Shown here: positions 35,648-45,692 of the stretch, piece by piece
Numbering within the stretch: the first letter of the stretch is position 1
Layout of the letters: every line of letters starts with the position of its first letter
Assembly: GCF_014493765.1 (NCBI RefSeq)
Contig: NZ_JACTVJ010000018.1
Location: 1-64,000 of the forward strand
DNA: 64,000 nt
Direction of reading: 5' to 3'
From: Streptomyces polyasparticus
GTDB lineage: Bacteria; Actinomycetota; Actinomycetes; Streptomycetales; Streptomycetaceae
Program-made: the position numbers and the translations under genes
Notes under the pieces: model-generated
Database searches by the model: none
The model's input: only the letters and a program-made list of their open reading frames with translations
Told to the model about the DNA's origin: nothing

Positions 35648-35784
35648 AAAATTAGGAAGCGAAAGCGACACCCAGATGAACTGGCCGCGGACAGCGGGAC
35701 AATCGTTGCCCCGTCTGCGGAGTCGGCCCCGGATTCGTGTTTACGGTGCAGGTGCACGTGTAGCGAAAAGCCGAGGGGAACTCC

Positions 35785-36948
35785 GTGACCAGCCTTGCCG
35801 TCCGTACGGCGTCCGACACCGTCCGGCCGGATCAGGGCCTGGAGCAAGGACCGCAGCAGTCGCCCGGGCAGCAGCCAAAACAGCAGGGTTCACGCCTGCG
35901 CGCCCTCGACGGACTGCGGCTGCTCGCCGCGCTGATGGTGGCCGGGTACCACTACGGCGGCCGGGGCGGCGCGATCTCCGACGCGTGGGGCAGCTCGCCG
36001 GAGATCCAGTTCCCAACCGCACACCAGTGGTTGGCCCTTGGTTGTCTGGGCGTGCAGATCTTCTTCGTGATCAGCGGATTCGTGATCTGCATGAGCGGCT
36101 GGGGCCGCACGCTGCGGTCCTTCTTCGCCTCACGCGCCTCGCGGCTGCTGCCCTCGTACTGGGCGGCCGTCATCCTCGTCACGGCCGTCTTCGCGCTGCC
36201 GCCCGTGGTCTATCACGCGGTGTCGCCCAGCGACTTCCTGGTCAATCTGTCGATGCTGCAGATGCCGCTCGGCGTGGACCGGGTGCTCGGGGTCTGCTGG
36301 ACGCTGTGGGCGGAGGTCCGCTTCTACGCGCTGTTCGCGCTGTGCATCGTGCTGCCGGGGGCGACCCGGCAGCGGGTGGTGCTCTTCTGCGCGGTGTGGA
36401 CGCTGGGCGCGGCGATCGCGGACGCGGCGGACTCGGCGCTGCTCGATCTGGTCCTGATGCCCCAGTACGCGCCGTTCTTCATCGGCGGCATCGGGCTCTA
36501 CCTGGTCCACCGCGACCGGCGCGACCTCACGGCCTGGGGCATCGTCGCCGTGAGCTGGCTGACCGGACAGCACTACGCGGTACGGGAGTTGTACCAGCCC
36601 CCGTCGGACGAGCTGTTCGCGTACCGGCCCTCGCTCGCCATCATCGCCGTGATCACCCTCGGCTTCGCGGCGATCGCGGCGATCGCGCTCGGTCGGCTGC
36701 AGTGGGCCGACTGGCGCTGGCTGACGACGGCCGGGGCGCTCACGTACCCCTTCTATCTGGTGCACGAGCACCTGGGCTGGGTCGCGGTGCGCTTCCTGCA
36801 CCGGGGCTTCGGCGTCCCGTCGTGGGCGACGTTCGCGCTGACGGTCACGGGCATGCTGCTGCTCGCCTGGCTTCTGCACCGCTACGTGGAGAGGTGGGCC
36901 ACGCCGCTGCTGCGGACCCACCTCGGCCGGCCGTTCGGCTCGCGCTGA
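35785..36948 (+). CDS. Membrane acyltransferase, acyltransferase-3 family
   Basis: A 387-residue polytopic protein of the OafA/YrhL/NodX type. It begins LRALDGLRLLAALMVAGYHYG (with the family's Arg and His), continues FFVISGFVICMSGWGR and SFFASRASRLLPSYW, has about ten helices and ends before a short polar tail. Members O-acetylate or otherwise acylate exported polysaccharides at the membrane. Its divergent position beside the glycosyltransferase pair suggests acylation of the same wall polymer. It starts at GTG 35785 with GAGGGG upstream. The first 35 residues are Gln/Gly-rich and likely cytoplasmic. Confidence 0.88.
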   Translation: MTSLAVRTASDTVRPDQGLEQGPQQSPGQQPKQQGSRLRALDGLRLLAALMVAGYHYGGRGGAISDAWGSSPEIQFPTAHQWLALGCLGVQIFFVISGFVICMSGWGRTLRSFFASRASRLLPSYWAAVILVTAVFALPPVVYHAVSPSDFLVNLSMLQMPLGVDRVLGVCWTLWAEVRFYALFALCIVLPGATRQRVVLFCAVWTLGAAIADAADSALLDLVLMPQYAPFFIGGIGLYLVHRDRRDLTAWGIVAVSWLTGQHYAVRELYQPPSDELFAYRPSLAIIAVITLGFAAIAAIALGRLQWADWRWLTTAGALTYPFYLVHEHLGWVAVRFLHRGFGVPSWATFALTVTGMLLLAWLLHRYVERWATPLLRTHLGRPFGSR

Positions 36949-36976
36949 CGGCCGTCTGCGCCCGGGGCGCGAAGCC

Positions 36977-37636
36977 TCAGCCCCGCAGTGTGACGCCGAT
37001 GCCCGCGACGACCGCGGCCAGGCCTTCCTCGAACCCGGTGTCGTGGTCGCGGAACATCGCGTCACCGGCCGCGGACGCGTTCGGGTAGGCGGCGAGCCGC
37101 TCGGCGCGGGCCTCCAGGTCGTAGCCCTCGCCGTCCTGGGCCGGGTCCGGCCCCATGGACTGCTCCTCGATCACGTACCCGATGGTGTAGCTGTACGCGG
37201 TGAGCCAGGCGCGTGCGGCGGTCCGCGGCGTGAAGCCGGACGCCACGAGCGCGGCGAGCATCCGCTCCATCGGCTCGGCGTACGAGGTGTCCGTGAAGCG
37301 GGTGCCGCTGTAGACCTTGGCGCCGTCGCGGTAACGCAGGAGATGGGTGCGCAGGCCGCGCATCGCGCCGGTGAGGATCGCGCTCCAGTCGCCCGAGGTC
37401 GTCGCGGCCGTCATGTCGGCCGTCATCCTGCGCAGCATCTCGGTCGCCATCTCGTCGAGCAGCGCCTGCTTGTCCTTGAAGTGCCAGTACAGCGCGGGCG
37501 CCTTGACGTCCAGCTCCTTGGCGATGGCGCGCAGCGACAGGCCGTCGAGTCCGACGTCGTTCAGAAGACGCAGCGCGGTGTCGGCGACGCGGTGGCGGTC
37601 GATCTTCGCGGGGGGCACGGGCCCATTCTGCTCCAT
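36977..37636 (-). CDS. TetR-family transcriptional regulator
   Basis: A 219-residue repressor with an N-terminal TetR HTH (HRVADTALRLLNDVGLDGLS, LRAIAKELDVKAPALYWHFK) and a C-terminal TetR/VanR-type ligand domain. The gene is divergent from an FAD monooxygenase, with three TTAACGnCGTTAA palindromes in between, so it most likely represses both. ATG 37636 is preceded by AGGAGG (rather close, 3 nt). An upstream in-frame ATG at 37651 lies in operator 1 and could be used by a leaderless transcript. The inducer is unknown. Confidence 0.88.
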   Translation of the reverse strand: MEQNGPVPPAKIDRHRVADTALRLLNDVGLDGLSLRAIAKELDVKAPALYWHFKDKQALLDEMATEMLRRMTADMTAATTSGDWSAILTGAMRGLRTHLLRYRDGAKVYSGTRFTDTSYAEPMERMLAALVASGFTPRTAARAWLTAYSYTIGYVIEEQSMGPDPAQDGEGYDLEARAERLAAYPNASAAGDAMFRDHDTGFEEGLAAVVAGIGVTLRG

Positions 37637-37650
37637 CCGCCTCCTCGCCA

Positions 37651-37665
37651 TCTAACGCCGTTAAG
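37651..37665. promoter_or_regulatory. TetR operator 1 (imperfect)
   Basis: TCTAACGCCGTTAAG, an imperfect copy of the CTTAACGnCGTTAAG palindrome, immediately before the regulator coding region. Occupation would block transcription of the regulator gene. Confidence 0.65.
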
Positions 37666-37674
37666 GGTTGACAC

Positions 37675-37689
37675 CTTAACGGCGTTAAG
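37675..37689. promoter_or_regulatory. TetR operator 2
   Basis: CTTAACGGCGTTAAG, a perfect palindrome about one central base. It starts just after a TTGACA hexamer (37668-37673), a likely -35 of the monooxygenase promoter, so it sits in the spacer where a repressor would block RNA polymerase. Confidence 0.85.
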
Positions 37690-37709
37690 GGCACCCTCGG
37701 AGCATCGAA

Positions 37710-37724
37710 CTTAACGACGTTAAG
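37710..37724. promoter_or_regulatory. TetR operator 3
   Basis: CTTAACGACGTTAAG, a perfect palindrome 35 bp (centre to centre) after operator 2 and overlapping the first of two Shine-Dalgarno sequences of the monooxygenase gene. It is probably within the transcribed leader. Confidence 0.85.
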
Positions 37725-37754
37725 GAGCGGGTGATGGGCATCAAGGAGCGGGAG

Positions 37755-39143
37755 ATGCTGGACGTACTGATCGTGGGAGCAGGCCCGACCGGCCTTGCCC
37801 TTGCCGTCGATCTGGTCCGGCGCGGGGTCGAGGCGCGCGTCGCGGAGAAGGCGCAGGGTCTGTTCCCCGGGTCTCGGGGCAAGGGTCTGCAGCCGCGCAC
37901 CCTGGAGGTCTTCCACGACCTCGGCGTCCTCGACGAGGTGCTCGCGGCCGGCGGCCCCGCACCCGTCGGCATGGTGTGGGACGACGGCGTACGCCAGGGC
38001 GAGCACGACATGTTCGCGGGCGAGACCGTCGAGTCGACACCTGCGGAGCCGTACGCCGGGCGGCCCTGCATGCTGCCGCAGTGGCGCACTCAGGAGATCC
38101 TCCTGGCGCGACTGCGGGAGCTCGGCGGTGACGTCGCGTTCGGACGTGAGGTGAGCGGACTCGCGCAGGACGCGGACGGTGTGCGCGCGACCTTCGAGGA
38201 CGGCTCGACGATCCGGGCCCGGTACGCCGTCGCCGCCGACGGCGGCCGCTCGACCGTGCGCCGGCTCCTCGGCATCGGCATGACGGGCGAGGAGCTCGAC
38301 CCCGCGCCGACGCTCGTCGCGGATGTCCGCATCCCGGAGCTCGACCGGGACAACTGGCACTTCTTCCCCGCGTCCCCGGACGGCCTGCTCGCTCTGTGCC
38401 CGCTGCCCGGTACGGCCGACTTCCAGCTGATGGCCCCGTTCAAGGAGGGCACCCCGGACATCTCACCGGACGGCGTGCGCAAGCTGATCGCCGCCCGTAC
38501 GCATCTGCCGGCGGAGGCCGTCACCGAGGTCCGCTGGTCCTCCGACTTCCGCCCCCGCGCCGCCCTCGCCGACCGCTTCCGCGTAGGCCGGGTCTTCCTG
38601 GCCGGCGACGCCGCCCACGTCCACTCACCGGCCGGCGGCCAGGGCCTCAACACCAGCGTGCAGGACGCGTACAACCTGGGCTGGAAGCTGGGCGGGGTGC
38701 TGAGCGGCCGGGCGCCCGAGGCGCTGCTCGACACCTACGAGGAGGAGCGCCGCCCCGTGGCGGCCGAGATGCTCGGCCTGTCCACGCGGGTCCACCGCGG
38801 CGAGCAGTCCCGCGGCCGCGCCACCCAGCAACTGGGCCTCGGCTACCGGGAGTCCTCCCTGTCCGTGGGCGTTGCGGGCGCGCTGCGCGCCGGCGACCGC
38901 GCGCCGGACGGAGTGGTCGACGGGGTGCGGCTCTTCGACCTGTTCCGGGGCCCCCACTTCACGCTGCTCGCAGTGGGAGTGGAGCTGCCGGACGTCGAGG
39001 GCGAGGACCTGCGCACGGCGCGGATCAGCGCGTACGAGGCGTACGGAGAGGGCTGCTTCCTCATACGCCCCGATGGCTATGTCGGGTGGGCCGACTCGGC
39101 CCCGCCGGCGTTCGAGGCGATCCGCACGAAGTTCGGATGCTGA
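37755..39143 (+). CDS. FAD-dependent aromatic monooxygenase (PheA/TfdB family)
   Basis: A 462-residue flavoprotein hydroxylase. The FAD-binding VLIVGAGPTGLALAVDLVRRG starts at residue 3, the DG motif lies in YAVAADGGRSTVRRLLGI, the GD motif is RVFLAGDAAHVHSPAGGQGLNTSVQDAYNL split over two short blocks, and a thioredoxin-like C-terminal part follows. It uses NADPH and O2 to hydroxylate an aromatic or polyketide substrate. The start at ATG 37755 gives the usual N-terminus with AAGGAG upstream. An in-frame ATG at 37734 has an almost identical Shine-Dalgarno 21 bp earlier. It is under the divergent TetR regulator. Confidence 0.9.
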   Translation: MLDVLIVGAGPTGLALAVDLVRRGVEARVAEKAQGLFPGSRGKGLQPRTLEVFHDLGVLDEVLAAGGPAPVGMVWDDGVRQGEHDMFAGETVESTPAEPYAGRPCMLPQWRTQEILLARLRELGGDVAFGREVSGLAQDADGVRATFEDGSTIRARYAVAADGGRSTVRRLLGIGMTGEELDPAPTLVADVRIPELDRDNWHFFPASPDGLLALCPLPGTADFQLMAPFKEGTPDISPDGVRKLIAARTHLPAEAVTEVRWSSDFRPRAALADRFRVGRVFLAGDAAHVHSPAGGQGLNTSVQDAYNLGWKLGGVLSGRAPEALLDTYEEERRPVAAEMLGLSTRVHRGEQSRGRATQQLGLGYRESSLSVGVAGALRAGDRAPDGVVDGVRLFDLFRGPHFTLLAVGVELPDVEGEDLRTARISAYEAYGEGCFLIRPDGYVGWADSAPPAFEAIRTKFGC

Positions 39144-39164
39144 GGCCCCGATCGCAGACAGACC

Positions 39165-39818
39165 TCACACGCTGCTCAGCGAAAGCTTCACCGCGAAGCC
39201 GATGAACAGGGCGCCCGCCGCCGAGGTCGCCCCCGCGGAGAGGGCGCGACGGCGCTGGAAGGCCGCCGCCAGTTTCGTACCGCTGAAGATCAGCGCCGAG
39301 AGATAGAGGAAGCTCGCGAGCTGGGCGAAGGCGCCGAGGACCACGAAGGACAGGGCCGGGTGCGCGTACGCGGGGTCGACGAACTGCACGAAGAAGGCGA
39401 TGAAGAAGAGGATCGCCTTCGGGTTGAGCAGGCTCACCACGAAGGCGCGGCGGAAGGGGTTCTCCGCCTTTACGGGAGCTTCTTCCGCCGCCGTCTGCGC
39501 GGCCCGCTCGCGCCGCGTGCGCCACATCGACCATGCCGCCCGCAGCATCCCGATCGCGAGCCAGGTCAGATAGCCGGCGCCGGCGAATTTGACGATCGAG
39601 AAGAGCAGCGCGTTGGCCTGCAGCAGGGAGGCCACGCCCATCGCCGAGAGCGTCATGAGCACCGTGTCGCCGCACCACACACCGGCCGCCGCCGTGTACC
39701 CCGAGCGGACACCGCGGCGGGCGGCGACCGAGAGGACGTACAGCGAGTTCGGACCAGGGAGCAGGACGATGACTATGAGCCCCGCGAGGTACGTCGGCAG
39801 ATCTATGACACCCAGCAT
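39165..39818 (-). CDS. LysE/RhtB-family amino-acid exporter
   Basis: A 217-residue inner-membrane protein with six hydrophobic segments and the family signature VIVLLPGPNSLYVLSVAARRG near the N-terminus, plus NPKAILFFIAFFVQF later. Proteins of the LeuE/RhtB branch export neutral amino acids or homoserine-type metabolites. It converges with the monooxygenase gene and has no evident operon partner. The ATG start is at 39818. Confidence 0.88.
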   Translation of the reverse strand: MLGVIDLPTYLAGLIVIVLLPGPNSLYVLSVAARRGVRSGYTAAAGVWCGDTVLMTLSAMGVASLLQANALLFSIVKFAGAGYLTWLAIGMLRAAWSMWRTRRERAAQTAAEEAPVKAENPFRRAFVVSLLNPKAILFFIAFFVQFVDPAYAHPALSFVVLGAFAQLASFLYLSALIFSGTKLAAAFQRRRALSAGATSAAGALFIGFAVKLSLSSV

Positions 39819-39900
39819 GGGCGAAGTGTCGCATGGGGTCCGGAATCGGTGTACGGGCCATCCACAAAGTGGAATGCCTCAGGCCGCTCGTACGTCGCCC

Positions 39901-41508
<1,608 letters not shown>

Positions 41509-41636
41509 GGCCGTGTCTCCCTTCGGTAACGCATCGGAGATCCCGTAGGGCGTTCGCAACCAATCATGCGCGGGAATCATCTACAGGGACACGCGGCAGG
41601 TACGGGGCCTGGCGTGGTCTGACCTTGGGGGACGAG

Positions 41637-42455
41637 ATGCAGCGGAATTCCGGCATACGGAGAGTTCTTGCCGCGGCCGCGGTGGTGGCGGTGGCCGCGG
41701 GGTGCACGGTGTCGGGTTCGGCCGGATCCGCGCCCACGAAACCGCCGGCCTCCTCGAAGCCCGCGGACGACAAGCCCTCGTCCACCCCGTCCGGCACCGC
41801 CGAGCCCGACGGTCCCGAGGCGCAGAGCGCGCTGTTCAGCAAGGGCGACAAGGGCAAGAAGGTGCGCGAACTGCAGGCCCGGCTGCGGCAGGTGGCCTGG
41901 CTCTTCGAGTACCCGGACGGCGTCTACGGGGACTCGACCGTCAAGGCGGTCGAGGGTTTCCAGGGCAAGCGGGGGCTGCCGAAGACCGGTGAGGTCGACG
42001 CGGTCACCTGGGAGCGGCTGCTCAAGATGACCTCGAAGCCGGGGTACTTCGAGCTGTACGCGGGCGGCGACCAGCCGGCCGCCAAGCCGGACGAGCGGTG
42101 CATGACGGGCCGCGTCCTGTGCATCAGCAAGACCAGCCGCACCCTGGTGTGGATGATCGACGGCAAGGCGCAGCTCACGGTGGACGTCCGCTTCGGCTCG
42201 GATCAGACACCCACGCGCGAGGGCGTGTTCCAGGTCGACTCCAAGAGCCGCTACCACCACTCGACGCTCTACGACACCCCGATGCCGTACGCGATGTTCT
42301 TCAGCCGGGGCCAGGCGGTGCACTACTCCTCGGACTTCAAGGCCCGCGGCTACACGGGCGCCTCGCACGGCTGCGTGAACGTGCGCGACGAGGCGAAGAT
42401 CGCGTCCCTGTTCGGGCAGGTGCAGACCGGGGACAAGGTGGTTGTGTACTGGTGA
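41637..42455 (+). CDS. L,D-transpeptidase lipoprotein with peptidoglycan-binding domain
   Basis: A 272-residue secreted lipoprotein: signal with lipobox VAAGC, Pro/Ser/Asp-rich linker, a PG_binding_1 domain ([30 protein letters not shown]) and a YkuD catalytic domain with [15 protein letters not shown] (catalytic Cys; His and Ser conserved). These enzymes form 3-3 cross-links in peptidoglycan or anchor proteins to it. ATG 41637 follows GGGGGACG. It is divergent from the mutase gene and followed by a perfect 14-bp hairpin. A second, unrelated YkuD protein is encoded at 47235-48179. Confidence 0.9.
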   Translation: MQRNSGIRRVLAAAAVVAVAAGCTVSGSAGSAPTKPPASSKPADDKPSSTPSGTAEPDGPEAQSALFSKGDKGKKVRELQARLRQVAWLFEYPDGVYGDSTVKAVEGFQGKRGLPKTGEVDAVTWERLLKMTSKPGYFELYAGGDQPAAKPDERCMTGRVLCISKTSRTLVWMIDGKAQLTVDVRFGSDQTPTREGVFQVDSKSRYHHSTLYDTPMPYAMFFSRGQAVHYSSDFKARGYTGASHGCVNVRDEAKIASLFGQVQTGDKVVVYW

Positions 42456-42463
42456 GGTTGAGG

Positions 42464-42502
42464 GGCGCGGGCGGGTCCGGGGGAACGTGACCCGCCCGCG
42501 CC
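42464..42502 (+). terminator. 14-bp hairpin after L,D-transpeptidase gene
   Basis: GGCGCGGGCGGGTC (42464-42477) pairs fully with GACCCGCCCGCGCC (42489-42502) over an 11-nt loop, starting 9 bp after the stop. The following 188 bp before the convergent gene contain nothing recognised. Confidence 0.8.
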
Positions 42503-42690
42503 AACTGCACTGAGCCATGGGGTACGGGGGGAACCCCGGCTCGTGCACGCCGATGACCAGTCGGCTCACTTGTATCTGCGCCAAGGGCTCGAAAAGTGTC
42601 ACACCTCGGCGGGAAGTTTTCCGCGCGTACCGCACACGTGGAGGAAAGCGCAGGTCAGACCGGGTCGGACGAGAGCCGGGCCGGACGCGC

Positions 42691-43794
42691 TCAGGCAGCC
42701 GCGCCGCTGGCGCCCGGTGTGGGGGCCACGCTCGCGGACGGGCTCGGGGCGGGCACAGCGGGAGCGACCGGGGGGACGGGAGCGCCGCCTATTTCTCCCT
42801 CACCGCCCTCGCCGTCCGAGCCGTCGCCCGAGGACGGTCCGCCGCCCTCGTCCCCGCCGGCCGTGCCGGGGCCCGTGTAGCCGCCCTCACCGCTCAGGCC
42901 GCCCTCGCCGTCCGTGTCCTGCCGTCCGGTCTGCCCCTTGAGCAGTTGCCTGCAGAACCGGTCGATCTCCGCGGTCCCCCTGGTCCCCTGGGCTTCCTTG
43001 GCCGCCGCCTCCAGGCGCCTGCGGCGGTCGCCGTCGAGCGGCCGGCCCGCCATATGGTCGCGGCAGGCCTGGACGACGCGGTCCTCCCACTCGTCCTTGG
43101 ACCAGTCGTGCCGCTCGCCCTGGTCCGGGTCCTCGCCGCCCGTGCCGTCGCGGTCCTCGCCGCCGGTGCCCTGCGAGGTGCCGGGCGCCCCCGGCTGCGT
43201 CGGATCCGGCTCATCCCCGCCCGGTGTCGCGGACGGATCCTCGACGACGCCCGGCGTCGTGGCATCGGGTGCGGAGGAGTCCGGCGTGGGCGTGGCCGCG
43301 GCGGAAACAGAGGCGGCGGGCGAGGGATCGCTGTCTCCGAAAGGGGACGGCAGCACCCCTGTACCGGCCGCGACCGCCACCCCGCCGATCGTGCAGGCCG
43401 CGAACGCGGCGGCCAGGCCGAACCGCAGCGGGCGGCCCCAGAGCGTACGGCCGGGAGCGGCATGCGCGCCCCGGCCCGCGGCTGCGCCTCGTCCTGCGAG
43501 TGCGCCGCTTCCCACGCGTGCGCCGGCGCCGATCCGTACGGGAGAAGGGGACGCGGTCTCCCCCGCGCCGTGGCCGGCGGCCCGGAACGCCGCCAACGCG
43601 GCGGATTCACCGGGGAGTTCACCCGGCGCGTGACCGGTACTCGGGCGCACGGAGTCGAGGGCCTTCGCGAGCCGCTCGGCCCGCGCCGCCCCTTCGCCGT
43701 CATGGCGGCCGTCGCCGAAGGCGTCGACGGGCTCGCCGCGCAGCAACCGCTCCGCGGCATCCTTCGTCAACCACCGGTAGTGCTCGTCCGCCAT
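42691..43794 (-). CDS. Membrane protein paired with ECF sigma factor (cassette 1)
   Basis: A 367-residue, low-complexity protein. The N-terminal cytoplasmic region (MADEHYRWLTKDAAERLL) is followed by one transmembrane segment (LRFGLAAAFAACTIGGVAVAA, about 125-145), then a long Pro/Thr/Asp/Gly-rich outside part with a short conserved core (DRVVQACRDHMAGR ... FCRQLLKG). The start overlaps the sigma stop (TGATG). It is the likely partner or anti-sigma factor, although no canonical ZAS motif is seen. The same layout recurs in the paralogous cassette at 45689-47094. Confidence 0.7.
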   Translation of the reverse strand: MADEHYRWLTKDAAERLLRGEPVDAFGDGRHDGEGAARAERLAKALDSVRPSTGHAPGELPGESAALAAFRAAGHGAGETASPSPVRIGAGARVGSGALAGRGAAAGRGAHAAPGRTLWGRPLRFGLAAAFAACTIGGVAVAAGTGVLPSPFGDSDPSPAASVSAAATPTPDSSAPDATTPGVVEDPSATPGGDEPDPTQPGAPGTSQGTGGEDRDGTGGEDPDQGERHDWSKDEWEDRVVQACRDHMAGRPLDGDRRRRLEAAAKEAQGTRGTAEIDRFCRQLLKGQTGRQDTDGEGGLSGEGGYTGPGTAGGDEGGGPSSGDGSDGEGGEGEIGGAPVPPVAPAVPAPSPSASVAPTPGASGAAA

Positions 43795-44591
43795 CACATG
43801 TCCTTCTGCGTCCGCATCCGCGAATGCGTCACACCGCCGGGCCGGCCGTGCTCCGCATCGTCGGGACGTTCGTGCGTCACCCCGTCGTGCCCGCGCGGGC
43901 CCCGGGAGGAGGAGCCGGCGCGCTGCCCCGGGACGGCGCCGAGCCCGCCGTCGCCGGATCCGGAGCCGGGGCCGTGGCCCGTGTCCGGGCCGGAGTCCGG
44001 GTCGGCGCCGAGCAGTTCGGCGAGCCGTTTCAGACCGCGGTGCGCGGCCGTGCGGACGGCGCCGGGGCGTTTACCGAGGGCCTTCGCCGCGCTCTTGGCG
44101 TCGAGACCGACCACCACGCGCAGCACCACGGCCTCGGCCTGGTCCTGCGGGAGCTGGGCGATCAGCGCGAGGGTGTTGCCGGTCGCGAGGGCCTCCATGG
44201 CCTCGCCGGCGGTGTCCGACTCGCCCGGTTTGCCGGTGAGTTCGCTTTCGTCGCCGCCGATCAGCGGCCGGCGCCCGCGCATCCGCAGATGGTCGAGCGC
44301 GCGATTGCGCGCTATCCGCGCGGTCCAGCCGCGGAAGCGGTCCGCGTCGCCCTCGAAGCGGTCCAGATCGCGGGCGATCTGCAGCCATGCCTCGGAGGCT
44401 ATGTCCTCCGCGTCCAGTTCGCCGACCAGTGTGCGGACATAGCCGAGCAGCCGCGGATGCACGGCGCGGTACACGGCGCGGAACGCGGTCTCGTCCCCAC
44501 CCTGTGCCGCGAGTACCGCGGCGGTCAGCTCCGCGTCGTCCCCCAGCAATGCCTCATCCTGCCCGTGTCGCAGCCCGGTGCGATCCAGCAC
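43794..44591 (-). CDS. ECF-type RNA polymerase sigma factor (cassette 1)
   Basis: A 265-residue sigma-70 family protein. Region 2 is FRAVYRAVHPRLLGYVRTLV with DAEDIASEAWLQIARDL and FRGWTARIARNRALDHLR. Region 4 is QLPQDQAEAVVLRVVVGLDAKSAAKALGKRPGAVRTAAHRGLKRLAE, quoted here only as landmarks between about 150 and 195. The last 70 residues are a disordered Gly/Ser/Asp tail, long for an ECF factor. A GTG start at 44591 is assumed; no strong Shine-Dalgarno is visible. It is closely paralogous to the sigma factor at 46492-47094. Confidence 0.88.
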   Translation of the reverse strand: MLDRTGLRHGQDEALLGDDAELTAAVLAAQGGDETAFRAVYRAVHPRLLGYVRTLVGELDAEDIASEAWLQIARDLDRFEGDADRFRGWTARIARNRALDHLRMRGRRPLIGGDESELTGKPGESDTAGEAMEALATGNTLALIAQLPQDQAEAVVLRVVVGLDAKSAAKALGKRPGAVRTAAHRGLKRLAELLGADPDSGPDTGHGPGSGSGDGGLGAVPGQRAGSSSRGPRGHDGVTHERPDDAEHGRPGGVTHSRMRTQKDM

Positions 44592-44713
44592 GCTACGGCG
44601 TCAACTGGTGTCGCGTCCATGTTTGTACAACGTGCAACTAGTGAGTCACACAGCGGGGTGTGATCCGGGTCGCAGGGGGTGTGACACAAACCGCAGCCGC
44701 GGCGCTGTACTTA

Positions 44714-44795
44714 GTGCGGGCGGCTCCCCCCAAGGACCGCCCGCACCCGGCGACAGCCGGAGGCCTCTCCTGTGGGGGGTGGCGGCCTCCGGCTG
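44714..44795 (-). terminator. Two hairpins between the sigma cassettes
   Basis: Stem GTGCGGGCGG/CCGCCCGCAC (44714-44723 with 44737-44746) and stem CAGCCGGAGGCC/GGCCTCCGGCTG (44754-44765 with 44784-44795). They lie just 3' of the leftward lipoprotein gene, which ends the upstream cassette, and before the promoter region of cassette 1. Confidence 0.7.
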
Positions 44796-44813
44796 TTCGC
44801 TCGGGTACGCGCC

Positions 44814-45692
44814 TCACGCGTCGAGCAGACCGCCCGCCATGTCATCGGCCTCGACCACGAGATGGGCGGGCGGCGCCTGGACGCGCACGGGCGTGCCGTA
44901 GTCGGTGAAGCTCAGTTCGTCGCCGGACGCGCGCGTCGCGTAGCGCAGTTGCGGCGGACCTTCGGCGGCGACGTACAGCGTGCCGTCCGCCGCGTCCCTG
45001 CCGGTCAGCGGGATGACCCGGACCCCGTGCCGTACGGTCGGCGCCCCCGCCTCGACAGCCTCCGCCTCGAAGGGCAGGGACCGCGCGCCCGCCTCGAGGT
45101 TGCACTGTCTGCCGAACGTCCCGTCCGGATCGGACATCTTGAGGTACTTGCCGCGGATCAGCTCCACCCTGGGCTTCACCTCCGCCTCGGTGGCGGGCCC
45201 GCGCCGCTCGGCCTCGTCGAGGATCTCGGCGAGCGCCTGGGCCGTGTAGCGGATGTACGCGTCGCTCGCACCGCCCGGCCCGGTGACCACCAGGACTTCT
45301 GCGCGCTTCATGGGCCCCGCGTCGTACGTGCCGGTGCAGTTGCCCTTGCGGTCCATGAGCATGGCCTGCTCACGGGCGCCGCTCGTACGGGTCATCCGTA
45401 CCGACGTGGCCTCCCTGAACAGCCGGAAGGACTCCGCGGCCAGCTTCTCGCCGCGCTCCTCGCCCCGCCCCTGCTTCTCGCCCTGCCCCTGCTTCGCCGC
45501 GCTGTCGCCCCGCGACCAGGTCCGCTCGCCGTCGGCCCCCGACTCGCCCGTACACCCCACGAGCAGGGCCGCGGCCAAAGCCACCCCCGCGGCCTGCCGT
45601 CCCCACATTCCGGCCTGCCGTCCCCGCATTCCGGCCTGCCCTTCCATCGGCCCGCGCCCGGCCGGCCGGCGCCTCGTCGCTCGCCGCGTCAT
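44814..45692 (-). CDS. Secreted lipoprotein linked to sigma cassette 2
   Basis: A 292-residue lipoprotein of unrecognised family. The N-terminus is Arg/Gly-rich and holds a small in-frame duplication (GMRGRQA / GMWGRQA), then a hydrophobic signal and lipobox LVGC. The mature part resembles LppX/LprG-style lipoproteins in outline (LFREATSVRMTRTSGA, VEVKPRVELIRGKYLKM-like strands, YVAAEGPPQLRYATR), but this is only a loose similarity. The start overlaps the stop of the upstream membrane gene (45689-45692), so it belongs to the second sigma operon and may be part of the envelope response it controls. An internal ATG after the Arg-rich stretch could be the true start. Confidence 0.65.
   Translation of the reverse strand: MTRRATRRRPAGRGPMEGQAGMRGRQAGMWGRQAAGVALAAALLVGCTGESGADGERTWSRGDSAAKQGQGEKQGRGEERGEKLAAESFRLFREATSVRMTRTSGAREQAMLMDRKGNCTGTYDAGPMKRAEVLVVTGPGGASDAYIRYTAQALAEILDEAERRGPATEAEVKPRVELIRGKYLKMSDPDGTFGRQCNLEAGARSLPFEAEAVEAGAPTVRHGVRVIPLTGRDAADGTLYVAAEGPPQLRYATRASGDELSFTDYGTPVRVQAPPAHLVVEADDMAGGLLDA

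Noticed and set aside
24380-36948. Capsule export or phage origin for the glycan locus
   Set aside because: No ABC-2 or Wzx/Wzy exporter and no phage structural genes are present; composition equals the surroundings.
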